From Prunella strophiata (Eukaryota > Chordata > Aves > Passeriformes > Prunellidae), in NCBI GenBank assembly GCA_036583965.1, contig JAZBQD010000018.1, positions 14,672,867-14,736,866 of the forward strand: a DNA stretch of 64,000 nucleotides. Reading direction: 5' to 3'. This document shows, piece by piece, positions 48,422 to 60,369 of this stretch. The position numbers and the translations under genes were made by a program. Numbering within the stretch: position 1 is the first letter of the stretch; the number at the start of each line of letters is the position of its first letter. The notes beneath the pieces are model-generated. The model saw nothing but the letters and a program-made list of their open reading frames with translations, had not been told where the DNA came from and searched no databases.

Positions 48422-51400
48422 AGCATACCTGTCCACTTGAAGGATCCTATATACACACTACTGTAAGAATAGAATATCTTTAAGAGTCTCATGCCCTGGT
48501 TTCAACATGCTACACCAGACAGAATGCTGATATTATTTTCAATGCCTTAAAATGCTTGAAATCACAAGTCTGAAATTATTTTCAAGAAAAATATCTCAGT
48601 AATTTAATCTTTCATGTCAACACAGAAGAATGAGATACCACTTTGCAGTGTTGAACAAAGTGAGAAAGGAAAACCAAGTCAAGGTATCATCAACTATGGT
48701 CACTGCATGCACCAATCAATCTGAACATACAAGGTTCTCTGAACTCATGGAAAACTTCTCAACCTGCTACAGAAGTGTCAAGTGTGTGCATATATGCTTT
48801 TTTTGCTTTCATCTACTTAGATATGTCCTTAAACATGTACATCAGTCTTGCCACCTCTGTAGAAGAAACTCTGCAATGCTGCAAGCCCTGAAATCCAAAT
48901 TCTACTCAGGGATGAAATCTCTATTGAGCTGAAATCTATATTTTCAGCTTCCCCTCAAACAAGTTCCAAGTACTGAAGGAAGCAAGTCCATCAGTCAAAA
49001 CTGGAGGGCAGATGAGATTCTTACACCCATGTTGGGGAAAGACACGAGGAGACAGCAAAAACTCTCATGATTCTGTCTATAATCACTTCAGCACTGCAAA
49101 ATTTTTTAATGAGTATCTTATTTTCAAGTTACCCAGTAGTGGATTGATAGCCCATAGATCACTTTGATGTGGATTGGCATTTTAGTAGTTTTAATGACAA
49201 AAACATGCAACAAGTGATATATTTCTGAATACCATTAAGTGCTATAATTCAGACTGTCTACACTGGCTTAGACAGTCTCATCTGCTGCCATGTTGGGAAG
49301 AGTGTTCCCTTTATAAGTACAGAAATATGAAATAATGCTTCAGAAATCACTGGTGAACCACATTAATCATTTGCTTACATGCCAACTCAACATAATAGTT
49401 GGGTTTGGATGATACTGCTTTGAACAGTGCCTAAATATAATGACTTATATAAAGACATGTTTAAAAATAATTTGTTTTTCTCCTTGTACTCTAGACTTTG
49501 CCTGTGCATGCTGGAGAAAGGATGAGGGAAGAACCAAATGGGAGAGACTGGTGACATCTGTTCTAATATCACTCCCCAAGTGGATAACACATATTGGAAT
49601 AAAAGTGACACAGTCCAGAACAATTACAGAATTATGCTAGAACAACCAAATTGTGCAAGTGTCCAGAATAGCTCTACTGGTCAGCTTCCCTACACTGGGA
49701 AGTCTAGAGACAGGACAAAAAAAGCTTCAACACTTGATCTAAACTCAGCTTCTACACAGTCTCCCAAGACAGCAGTCACCAGAAGAGTACAACTGAGCAA
49801 AGCAATCCGTGCTTGCAGAAAACCCTTTGGAATCTAATGACGGCTCAACCCAGCTGCTGCATGGCACTATGGCCCCACAACCCTTCCAGCAGAGCAATCC
49901 CACTGCCACAGTTCCTGACACATCCTTCCTCCTTTCCCAAAATAAAAAAAATTAAACAAATGGACCCATCTCCACAGCTCAACGTGTTTCATGTGTGGAA
50001 CACTTGACCTCACACAGCTAATTAGGAGTACTGTGCTCAACCTTTGTTCCCATTAAACTGGGAGGAACTTCCAGTGCCAACACATGCAGGTGACAAATGG
50101 ATGCAGGGAGAAAATCCTGTATGATCTGGGGTCATTCTAGAAAGTGTTTTCATTCCTTGAAATCAGCATACTTCATGAAACATCTACCTTCTCTATCCCG
50201 TTAAAAAACACGTGGGGCATCCCCCATTCAGATACACAGCAACCCGAAAAGCTTCTGTAATGCAAATTACCATTTGTCTGAGGAGGAGGATAGGGATCTT
50301 TGTGGCAGCCATTAGCCAAGGGTGTCCTCACCCCTGAAAAGCCCTCCACAGAAGGCCCAGTCGAACATTTTCTCTGGTTATTTCAAATCTTGAAGAGTAG
50401 CAACATTCTAATGGAAACAGTTATACCCCAGACTGCGGGGATGCAACATTAAAACTTTAAAAATATCCATTTACAATAACTTCCTTCCTGTCCCAAGCAA
50501 AATCCTCCATTCTAATATAAAAATTCTCTCTGCTGTTCTACAGCTTGAGTAAAATAGCTGGAGAATTGCAAGATGCCTGTGATGAGCCTGTAAGTCACCA
50601 GCATTTCAAACCTTGCTTGCCAAGCTGGGGCTTTTATTTTAAACTTGAATTTTCCACTCAGTACATTTCAAAGGAAAATTCTAGGAACGGCATATCATCT
50701 TTTAATTATTAAGATTGGTATGCATTCCATTTTTTACTATACACAGAAGAAAGACCAGTGGAAGAACATTAGTCTGCTGTTACTACAGGGAAAAACAGTG
50801 ACATTTTTATAAGCAGAACAGACCTTTCCCCACTCTGAAAGTAAAACTGAGTGAGTTTGTCATGAAAACCTAATTTAAAAAATAACCAGAAACAAAACCC
50901 CCACACATCCACAGGATCACTTCATTGACCATAAAGCAATTTGTGCAATCTGACTTTAATTTTCACAGATTTTATGGCTCTCTCTCCAATACAGTAGTTT
51001 CTTCATCCGCACTGACACAGCAGAAGACAGCTCCACATCCACATTTTAAAAGCCACTGCACTCCAAAGTGAGCTTTAATTCTTTTATCTGCCACTCAAAA
51101 AGCACCTTAGCTAAAGTACATATTCTTGAGGTGCAACTGAACCTGGAGACTAATAAATCTCTTACCACTAGTGACCATTTATTTTGTCTGCTTCACTTGC
51201 ATGCCTCAAAATTATTTTTTTACTTATATTTATGACTAAAAATAAGGTACATTTCTTTCCAGGCTGGGAAAACCTCAGGAGATTAAAACCTCACACCACT
51301 TCAGGTATGAGAAGCTGGTTTAAATACTAACAAATGCAAAACTCTCAAATCCCCAAGCAGCACACTGATTAGCAGGAAGAAGAAAAAAAGTTGTTTTTGC

Positions 51401-53912
51401 AGGATTTTTCCCAAAACACATCATACTGATTTTAGCAGCAGAAACAGCAAGACCTAAGATGCTGAGTATTTAGCAAACATTCTACTACCTGTGGCATGCT
51501 ATTTTTTAGGGCTGTTAGAGGAAAACATGAATCTGAAGCCATAGTTGTCTTCACTAAGCAAAGTGACCTATGCCAACTCATATTCAAAATTATAATCTCT
51601 GTTCTAGAAGTTTGGCCATATAGTTCAAGAAATGACTAAAATGCTCTGTTTTATGCAAAAAACTCAGATCTTCAGGAACATTTCAACAGGCAGCTACAAA
51701 CTTCAGTAGTAGGGGGAAAAAAGCCAAACAATTGGCTTGTTTGCCTGTTTGTTCCTTTGATAGCTGATAGCACAGTCTGCAGGTAAAGTCTAGCTGATCC
51801 TTGAGAAAAGATATATAAATTTCAGAGATTCACTCACAACCACTTCCCCACTCATACACCCCATAGCTGCACATGCCTTCATCTATTTCAGCTCCTAATG
51901 ACTGCAAGGACGAGGTTGAGAGTCAGCCTAAATTGGTTCATCTTTCCCCCTTCACAGGGCCACAAACTTTAATTCCAACTACTCTTTGCATAACTTAAAT
52001 AATACACACAGTGCTCTCTTTATTTGATTCTTAAACCAGCAGTATCTGAAGCACAATGGGACATGTCACAGACACTTGCTTTGCTGCCCTCATAATATGG
52101 TTTAATTATGATGACTGAACCAACAGGCTCACATCATAGACTTTTACAGGTTGACCCTGTGTCATCCTGATGTATCATTTTGCACCAGTTCAGTGCTGTA
52201 AATCAATTTAAGATCTCCAGCAGGTTGAAAAGGCTGGTAATGATGCTTTCTCTGCAGTCTCTGGGGACTCCACATTATACACAACTTACATTATTTATAA
52301 AGCTGAGATGATGCCTCCATTAGGCCTGTAAGACTACTCAAATGATATTTTACGCACACAGCCTGGGCTGCAAAGAGCAGAATACTGGCAATATGTAATA
52401 TCCAGTGCACTCATGCTTTCATTAAAAAAAAAAAAAAAAACAACAAAAACAACCAAAGAAAACCACAGTCATAACCCCTTCATTTTTAAAATTTAAATCT
52501 TTATAGCAAGCAAAGAAATTCACAGTTTAATCTGAATAATTTCCCAGTACTCAGAAACACAAGTAGCACTTTTATTAACCTTTGTATTGTTTTTCTTCAT
52601 GTTCAACTCTTTACTTCTGTTTTCAAACTACAGAGGAAAAGCAAACACCAAACTCATCGGTTTTCAAATATTTGATTTGATAGTTACTATTTATATGAAA
52701 ACAGAAAGATCTCCATCTGTTTACTCAGTCACTTCTCTCAAATGTATCTGATCATCACATCTTCAAGGGTACACAAAAAAGCAAGTTGAACAGAACAGAG
52801 TAGGAAAAAAATGTATTTGATTACATACCCAATGGTAATGGGGTCAAAACAGATGCAAGGACAAATCCCTACCCTTAGGGTAACCTGATCATGCTTTGAA
52901 CTGATCATTTCTCATAGCTGTAGAAGCCTTCTGGATCACTCAAATCAAGGGAAATTTCTCTCAAGTGCCTACTTACAGTCTGAAGTAAATTGCAAGACTT
53001 CATCCCTAAGACCACAGCAAGGACTCCAGAAAGGGCCAGATCACTCTCATTTTCATACTGATGTTCTTCCAGTCACAATAGAGAGGTGAGCACTCAAAAC
53101 CTGCACTAAAATCCAATGAGAACCTTGAAAAAGCTTCACAGCACTACTCTCTGGTTTAAGGGGGAAATTAAGTATTAATCAGCTGCAACTAAAAAACTCA
53201 TGTCCCATAATTCAGCCAAGTCATTACTCACAAGTAAAAGAAAAAAAAAGCCAAACTTAGGTTCCCTCACATGATTTGCTCCTATTGTTTGACATGACAA
53301 GGGACATGCAGTCAGCCACATGAAGAATTACAGACACACACCTGCAAAGAAAAGTGTTCTCATGTGGGCTGGGTAAGCTACAGTTTTTATTCTTACTCCT
53401 GAATGCTGCTTAAAAATACATATAACTATTGGAATAAAAATCTTTAAACAAGTTTTCTTTTTCTGACTTCCCCTCTGTGTGCAAAACAGATTCAAACGAT
53501 CAGCTATGACAGCTCTTTCCTAAGAAGCATGTTAGTTTTAAGGTGCACTATCTTTGAACACTGACATCCATTAAACACTGACATGTTTCAGGCAATGATC
53601 TTTTCCATTTGCCTGTATCTGAAATACACATCTACTTTTACTCCTCCCCATCTGGCTCTAACAATACTGTTTTTATTAACCTCTGTTGAAAATACTTCCT
53701 CAAATAAAACTGTAGACATGCAGTGAGCATCACATTATCCTAAAATACACCAACGTAACGATTAATTTTCAGAATAAGGTGTTATTGTCCAGATACTGTA
53801 AAAGCAAACTGTAAGGTCAGACCACGTACCTTCTTCAGATTGATCTACTAACAAAAGAGCAATCACAGCAACCCTGCCTCGGTCAGAACTCCCTCTGACT
53901 TCAGTTTATATT

Positions 53913-53936
53913 AAAAAAAAAAAAAAAAAAAAAAAA
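53913..53936 (+). repeat. A24 tract
   Basis: Homopolymer in SMAD1 intron 1 near the promoter, one of two within 230 bp. Confidence 0.95.
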
Positions 53937-54109
53937 GTCAGTATTTGGCCCAGATCGTTTCGAACGCATGACTGAATATTTCCACGCCAGTAAATTTTAA
54001 TAAGCTTTAAAGATCTATATTCAGGATAAGATTATTTGGCTGTACGAGTATATGAAGCAACTATACTGAAGAGGGGGAAAATCTCAAGCATCCAAACCCT
54101 CTAATAGGG

Positions 54110-54136
54110 AAAAAAAAAAAAAAAAAAAAAAAAAAA
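54110..54136 (+). repeat. A27 tract
   Basis: Homopolymer about 140 bp from the CpG island edge, inside SMAD1 intron 1; in the gene's sense direction it is poly(T). Confidence 0.95.
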
Positions 54137-54174
54137 GTGAACTTTCCTTGACCTCTAAGCACAGATTTGTCATT

Positions 54175-54282
54175 AAAGAAGAAAGAAGGGGAGGAGAGGG
54201 GAAAAAAAAAGCAGGAGGGGAAGGGGCTGCGGAAAGAAAGGAAGGGGGAAAAAAGAAGAAAGAAGATAAATTAGAGGGAGAG
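54175..54282 (+). repeat. Polypurine/polypyrimidine tract at the promoter edge
   Basis: Roughly 108 bp almost entirely A/G on the plus strand (few interruptions), made of AAGAAGAAAG, GGGGAGGAGAGGGG and similar units. It lies directly between the CpG island and the A27 tract, in early intron 1 of SMAD1. In transcript direction it is pyrimidine-rich. Confidence 0.9.
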
Positions 54283-54567
54283 GGACGCGGCCGGGCCGAG
54301 GCGGGAGGCGAAGGGCTGTTCCCGCACACACAAAGGCGGCCCCTGCCCCGGCCGGCCGGGGCCGGGGAGGAGCCGCAGGACGGCGGCTTCCCGGCGGGGA
54401 AGGGCTCTGCCGCCCGCCGGGCCCGGCGCGGCACCTACCCACCAACTTGGAGCCGGGAGCGGTCCCCGCCGGGCCGCCATCATGCCGGGGAGGAGAGCGG
54501 GAGCAGCGCTGCCGGAGCCGCTCCCGCCGCCGGGAACCTCCGCGGCAGCGCCGGGCAAGGACCGGCG

Positions 54568-54607
54568 AGCAGCAGCAGCAGCAGGAGGAGGAGGAGGAGG
54601 AGGAGGA
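54568..54607 (+). repeat. (CAG)5 joined to (GAG)n triplet repeat
   Basis: Adjacent AGC/CAG and GGA triplet runs inside the CpG island. If within exon 1, the SMAD1 5' UTR would carry (CTC)n(CTG)5. Confidence 0.9.
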
Positions 54608-54725
54608 TGCGCGGGCACAGCCGCCCGGCCCCGGGGGCAGAGAGCGGGGAGAGGAGCGGAGGGACGCGAAGTTGTTACCGGCTGGCGGGCGGTGACGGGC
54701 GGCCAGCAGGCAGCTCCTCCGCGCC

Positions 54726-54748
54726 GGGATCGGGATCGGGATCGGGAT
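54726..54748 (+). repeat. (GGGATC)n hexamer repeat
   Basis: Three to four copies of GGGATC in the CpG island. Confidence 0.9.
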
Positions 54749-54808
54749 GGATGTGGCCCGGCTGGCGTCAGGCGGCCGGAGCCGCCCCGCGCCGCTCACC
54801 GGCACACT

Positions 54809-54837
54809 CTCACACACACACTCACATACACACACGC
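54809..54837 (+). repeat. CA-rich simple repeat in the CpG island
   Basis: Interrupted CACACA/CACTCA run beside a candidate exon 1 donor. Confidence 0.85.
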
Positions 54838-54930
54838 ACCGGCCCGGCCAGGGATCCTCCCCAAATTCCCGCCCCCGCCGCCGCGCCGCCGGGTCCCGCT
54901 GGGAGCGCTGCGCCGGAGAGCGGACCCGGC

Positions 54931-54965
54931 ACGGCACGGCACGGCACGGCACGGCACGGCACGGC
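54931..54965 (+). repeat. (ACGGC)7 pentamer repeat
   Basis: Seven perfect ACGGC units, each containing a CpG, in the CpG island upstream of the probable SMAD1 start site. Confidence 0.95.
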
Positions 54966-55769
54966 TGCTGTGTGCCCTAACCCACAGCCCGACCCCCGCC
55001 CCGGGTGTGAGCCTCCTCCGACACCCTCACTGGGGCTGAAAAGGCGTTTCTGCCCCGCCGGGGCGGCTGGGGAGCTCCGGCAGCGGGGCTTCGGGGACAG
55101 CGGCAGATGCTGTCGGTCGTGGAGTTAAAGTCAATTCCTGATGGAACAGGATTATGTCCTGCCGCTTGCCACAGGTGATTCAGCCTTGATTTGGTCCAGT
55201 CTTAATACTGAAGTAATTGCTGTAATACCTCCCAATGACAGAGCACTCTCTAGCCCCAGGTGTTTTACACGTGGACATCCTCCTGCCCGCAGGTATTGCT
55301 GCACTTAGTCCTCATTCATGCGAGTAAAGCCATTGCAGTGCGTGAGGCTTCTTGTGCAGCCAGAGCCACAGTAGTGAAGCCTCACGCCACTGTCCCTCTG
55401 TCTTGAGCTCCATTTGGATCTGCAAGCGTCAGCTCCAAAGTGGAACTGGCTGAAAGTTTGGAGCCCGCATGTGGAACGGGGAGCCTCTCCTGCCTGCTCG
55501 CAGGATCTTTACAGTAGGCAGGTCAGTGTTGCGCAAGCAAGACTGAACTGAAACTGATTCTTTGACAAATACTTTGGCTTTTACCCAGTCATCGTTCCTG
55601 GAAGCAGATTTGAAGCAACAAGTGCAAGATGTTTCTACGTGGCAAAATATTCTGATAATACCTACATGCATCATTGTATCCCTAGACTTAGGCCAGTAAA
55701 TTTTCACATGTATAGGCAGTTCTGGTATGACTTTAAACTCATTTTAAAGCCCAGCAACACTGAGGCCTG

Positions 55770-55905
55770 GAGGACTTAAGGCCCTGAGAGTTTTAACAGA
55801 TGAAGAGTTGTCCTGCCCACCCTGGTGTATTGTGAGTCTGAAGACAGAACTGGAAGGGCTTGACCAAGGTCACAGAAGGAGCAGCAGTAAAAAATACTCA
55901 GGTTT
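55770..55905 (-). repeat. Possible MIR-like (core-SINE) remnant
   Basis: AACAGATGAAGAG followed some 75 bp later by GCTTGACCAAGGTCACAGAA resembles the reverse complement of the MIR core (TTACAGATGAGGAAACTGAG ... TTGCCCAAGGTCACACAG). The match is short and the spacing only approximate, so this is a weak call. Confidence 0.25.
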
Positions 55906-56523
55906 ATGCCTGTGAGGGTATGAGCACTTCTTTCTAACTTCATAATCTAAAATTCATCCATTTATTTGCCACATAAATGCCACATAAATTGCAAACAGGT
56001 GAATTGTATTATGTTGTATTATGCTACAATAATAGTAGAGGAACTCCCACACAGGATGATGACATAATATTGATGGGGAAAGCCTAGAATAAAATTACTC
56101 TTTTTCTGCTTAAATTTTGAACCTTGAATGATTGAAGATGAGTGAACTTTGGTAATCAGCTTTAATATGTATTTTGCGCTTGCACTGTACACAAATACAC
56201 TTAACAAGTAAACTTTTCTTTTTATGTGCAATCACAGATAAAGTGCAGCACTGGACTGCAGATACAACTGCTAAAGTTTATCTCAAGACAAACTGAAAGG
56301 TCTTTACATTTTGGCAGTGTAATGAAGACATTTGCAAGCGAGGTACAGAACAAACATGAGACTGATACTGCTTTTTGTACTGTGGTAGTGCTTAACCTGG
56401 ATCCAGGTGTCCTGGATCAAGAGCAGTGGATGCAGCAGTAGTATCTGCCCCAAGAGCTTGGCAGTCTCAGTGATCTGGTCTCACACAGAGAAACACATGG
56501 AAAAGGCCTTGCTTGTGCCTGAG

Positions 56524-56548
56524 CTCTGCTCTGCTCTGCTCTGCTCTG
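56524..56548 (+). repeat. (CTCTG)5 pentamer repeat
   Basis: Five perfect units in upstream intergenic DNA. Confidence 0.95.
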
Positions 56549-58639
56549 CACGCTGACTTGGCGGGCACAAGCTCCAGCCACTGAATCCTGGTTGCTGAAG
56601 TATCAATTCATGATTCACACTAAACAGATATGACAAGGAGATAATTAGGGAAGCACTGCAGTTTGTCAGGTGTCTTGTTAGAACCACGTTTTTACTGCTT
56701 TTGTTGTTGTTGTTAGGGTTGACCAGTTGGTTGGCTTTGGCATGAGTGAATTAAATTATTTTCTGCTTATGTTGAGGCTTGGGGAAGGATCACATTAATA
56801 TGCTGCTTTCCCCTAAAAAAGGCTATAAAACAGGCTAGGAGAGTCTTTCTCTGATGTTTAATAACCAGAGTGTTGTCCTGGAGAGGGCTGGGTAGACCTG
56901 GCTTCAGACAGAGCAGTGGTGTGAGAAGGCCAGGGGACAAGGCAGAAACAGTGTGCCCCAGTCAGATCTGCCTCGAGGCTTCCCTGGCTGGGCTGCTCTT
57001 GTACACTGGCCAGAACAAAACTTCTGCCCCCTGCTTTAGGATGTGCAGGTGGAGCTGACTGTCCAAACCCATTACTCTGTGGGTGTGCAGTATCAGCAGT
57101 GCCTTACTGCATGCTCACCACTTCTAACTCCAATGGCTGCTTTAATACCCTGAATCATTAACTTCTTCCTGCCTTTTCTGAATAACATAAGAAAACTGAA
57201 AAAGGGAAATCAGAGAGGTATGTACACCTGGGTATCAATCTTGATGCTCCTCTGCACTGGGCTGAATAACTGTGCTATCTCAAGAGGCAACAGAGAATGG
57301 GTTTTTTTCTCTTTTTGCTCTGCAATTGCATGACCATTCAGGATAGTGCAAGAAAAACAGGCCATGAGGCTGGGGCAATGAAGAAAGAGAAGAACCATTC
57401 CTTCTGTAAACTGCCTGGCTTTCCATCAGATTAGGTGCACAATCTGATGGCACCATCAGTCATAAGGCCTGTGAACCTGAATTTTAATGGAGTTGGGGCA
57501 CTTACACAGATAAATGTCTAATATGATTCTCAAAGGAAGCTTTAATCTCACAGACACTTTCTAACATCTCACCAAGCACCTGCCCAATCACCTTTAAAAT
57601 CTGTGTCTGGAAACTGATTATCAGAAGGCTGAGTGCTAAAAGACATTCATTATGCTGCATATTTTATACTGTTCTATTATGTAACAAGTATTTAGGAAAT
57701 GCTACTACTACTAATACTGTGGCTACAACAACTATTGGCTTTCGATCTTCCTCCAAAATCCAAGTTTGTATGTAGGTTGTGATTTGGTATTTCTTGTTAA
57801 CTTCAGCCAGGCTTCATCTGGCTTAATCAAGAGGTTCCAGGGATGAAGAGTGTCTTCTGGAGACAGTTTAGCTCCAAAGTCAGTAACTTTGCTTCACCTT
57901 CACGTACACCAGGTTTCTGCCAGAAATTGAGTTTCATGGATAATTAAATAATTAAATTCTATCAAACAGACAACTTATTATTTACATTAAAATCACTGGA
58001 GTAATTTTCTTTTCAGCCATTACACTGTTGCCCTAGCGTGGGAAAATACCAGCAATATTTTCAGAGAGAAGAGGCAGTTCTCTCAAGAAGAATAATAGCT
58101 TCCTAAGAATACTGGATTTCATTATTTTCTTCTTTCTTGGGCTGGCTGATAAAATTTATCACCCTCTATCCTTCATGGCTTGTCTGCTTCATCTTTGAGT
58201 AGGTGAGGATTAAACAAGCCTCCCACCTCAGCACTATTAACATAGGATATGCAGACTGCTTAGCAGCTACATAGATCTATTTGGGAAAGGTGCCTCAGGC
58301 AGAAGACAGCATGTGGGAGAAGGTAAGGAACATTTTTAGGAGGTCATCATAACTGTGAAGCACTGCATATGGTTTTCCAAGCCCATCTGGATACAAGGTC
58401 CTATATAATCATAGTACAACCACAGGAAAAAAGAAACTAAGTTGTGAAAGGCCTTGAAGGCAGCACTTGTGACATGAGGGCTCTCTGTAGTCCTGCTTTG
58501 GGGAGTCTGGCCATTTTCTAGAATGAGCCCTGCATGAGTTTGACTCTATATAGAGTAAAATATCTTCTTGGGACCTGCCTTAGTGTTCTGACTCACTGTC
58601 ATAAGCAAAACAACAAAGAATCCATTTCACTCTCAGAAG

Positions 58640-59580
58640 TTCTTCCTAAACTGGCCCACCATGATTAAGTGGGATTCATATAGAATAAATGTGGAACTTG
58701 ATAATTTTACAAGGTTATTACATGTATACCTGTGTTATATTAAATAAGGCTTCTGCCATAAGTCTATCTGCAGATACCAGAAAGGTCTTTGATCAGATTG
58801 AGTAGTCATTCATCTTTTCCACCATTGGGATGATGGGAATCAGACCTAAATTCATTACTTTCTTAAGATTAATGTGCCCAGCTAAAGCTGCCAAGATCCT
58901 TATTAAAAGTTACGATTCCAAAAGGTTTGGGCTGAAACAAAGTATTAAACAGGGCACTCCCTTATCTCCTTTATTGGTTGTTTTCTCATCACACTCTGAT
59001 GTAAGGACTTTGCTCCAGCAATGTTACATTTCTGGTAAAGAAGGGAGGTTGCCCTCTGACAGCTCATCACGTGCTTCCACGAAGCACAGCATTCCTGCCC
59101 ACTGCACTGCACCAGTATTGTACTTTATATAGAGAATGGAATTCTTCCTGTGGATCTTGCCTGAATCCACGTAGAAGCTTTTGAAGGTAGTTTCACTTTC
59201 TCCTGGCTATCACCTCAGCAAGGGATAATGGACTCGGTGCAATCAAACATTATTGGTTCTTTGAAAATTAAATTTCTCTTCAGTCATTCAGCTTAAAAAG
59301 ATTTACATAACTGGAATAACCTAGCTCTATTGCTGGTTTCTTGGAAGACACCGCTAAGATTAATCTTATCTCCCACTTTAATTACTGTTTTCAAGTTCTT
59401 ACAGTCCTTGTCCCAGTTACATCTTGTTGCGAAAACCACCAGAGAATGATATATTAAAATTTATTCAGACAGGTGGCAGAGACAAAATTAAAGCTAATAA
59501 CTCTATGAGAAAAGAAATCAAAGGTGGTTTGGCAATCCTGAGGTGTTATTTCTTGGTCCCTCAGTTGCAGTGGCTGCACA
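58640..59580 (+). pseudogene. Decayed LINE reverse-transcriptase fossil, L1/Tx1-like
   Basis: Broken plus-strand frames line up in order with an L1-type ORF2. Near 58660-58735 there is a DNFTRLLHV block resembling the region before RT motif A. At 58764-58802 comes LSADTRKVFDQIE, corresponding to the LDAEKAFDR-type motif A block, with its second catalytic-block position changed. At 58947-58976 is IKQGTPLSPL, matching the RQGCPLSPLL motif B block. At 59300-59410 is DLHNWNNLALLLVSWK, then LSPTLITVFKFLQSL, like the post-RT segment DLxxWxxLxLSLxGR...LPxLxYxFQ. At 59520-59576 is KGGLAILRCYFLVPQLQW, like the C-terminal GGLALPNFxxYYxAAQLR. Stops and frameshifts interrupt it, and no YADD box was found. 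It is an ancient dead copy, not the CR1 type. Confidence 0.7.
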
Positions 59581-60337
59581 AGAACTGCCCAAATGCCTGG
59601 GCTGTGCAAGTGGCTGTGTGCCACAGCTTGCTGTGCAGGACTCGGCACTGCCACGGTCACACAGCTGCACTAGCATCCACGGGATAGGGAGCCTTGGAGC
59701 AGGACTGTGGCAATGTGTGAAGGCTGGAAAAACCATGGTAATTGTCTTAGTAGAGGGTTCTGTCTCATTTATACCCCAAGAGGAGACTACTATATCACAC
59801 CACTGGAGGACTAACGAAATAACACATACTGCATCTAAATGCATCCCTTCACTTTTCACTTCCGTGATTTTGTTTATATTTTGTGATAAAATACTCAGCC
59901 CATTTTATATAATGATTAAAAACATAAAAGGAAAAGGCTCTGAATTCTCAGTCAGGTTGCCTGAGCTCAGTGTCACTCTTGGCTGAGTAAGTCAGTAGTG
60001 AAAGAGTCCCACCCTCCCTCCTCCACAAGGGCTGCTCAGCCCTAACCCCGTGTCACCCACCCGCCCTGTGCTGGCACAGTTGTTGTGCAGCTGCGAGCTG
60101 AGCAGGCCTAGGGAACTCAGATGGCTGGGGAGAGCAAATGTTTCAGGGGCCAAGCTCGTTTTTAATTTGGATCAGTTTCCTGATCTGGCTCGTTGTCTGG
60201 TTGTCCAAATCCTTGTGCTGATCTTGTGCAGAGGCAGGACTGAGGCAGGAGGAAGGGTGAAACTTATCTTTTTGATTGTGTTGTTGACTTCAGCCAGTTT
60301 AAGGTGGTTATGAAACTTAGTGATAGACTAAGCAAGC

Positions 60338-60369
60338 TTTTTTTTTTTTTTTTTTTTTTAAAAAAAAAA
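60338..60369. repeat. T22-A10 self-complementary tract
   Basis: A run of 22 T directly followed by 10 A, able to fold on itself. No element body is visible on either side. Confidence 0.95.

Larger units (their letters stand above)
34525..54438 (-). other. SMAD1 intron 1 (about 20 kb)
   Basis: Long AT-rich intron between the CpG island and exon 2. It holds a CR1 3' end at 46605-46677, a (TATC)-type tetranucleotide repeat near 46154-46184, an (AC)10 repeat at 48402-48421, and A-tracts at 35039-35057, 47238-47251, 52424-52440, 53913-53936 and 54110-54136. I see no coding exon in it on either strand; the open frames present lack recognisable domains. The acceptor has a strong pyrimidine tract. 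Confidence 0.6.
54439..54800 (-). other. SMAD1: Probable SMAD1 non-coding exon 1 (boundaries uncertain)
   Basis: The inferred exon 2 acceptor requires an upstream untranslated exon, and the CpG island is the natural place. Candidate minus-strand donors are CCG|GTGAGC (exon end 54800), CCG|GTAACA near 54672, and TGG|GTAGGT (exon end 54439). I cannot choose among them without transcript data, and alternative first exons are common in this gene family. The coordinates given bracket the candidates. Confidence 0.35.
54275..55115. promoter_or_regulatory. SMAD1: CpG island promoter of SMAD1
   Basis: This is the only long GC- and CpG-dense stretch in the window, with sharp edges against AT-rich DNA. 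It lies about 20 kb upstream of SMAD1 coding exon 2, where a housekeeping-type promoter is expected. It has no obvious TATA box and many G/C-rich boxes, and it is packed with short tandem repeats. CpG islands often start transcription in both directions, so a divergent non-coding transcript toward the right is possible but not shown. Confidence 0.75.

Noticed and set aside
53940..53975. tRNA-like GTTTCGAACGC stretch
   Set aside because: It does not fit a T-arm with the required GGTTCGAATCC-type loop and stem, and no A-box or cloverleaf surrounds it.
54148..55128. 326-codon plus-strand open frame through the CpG island, and a 259-codon frame opposite
   Set aside because: Composition is Gly/Arg/Pro/Ala/Ser-rich as expected from translating GC-rich repeats and the polypurine tract. 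There are no domains, and stop codons are simply rare in such DNA.
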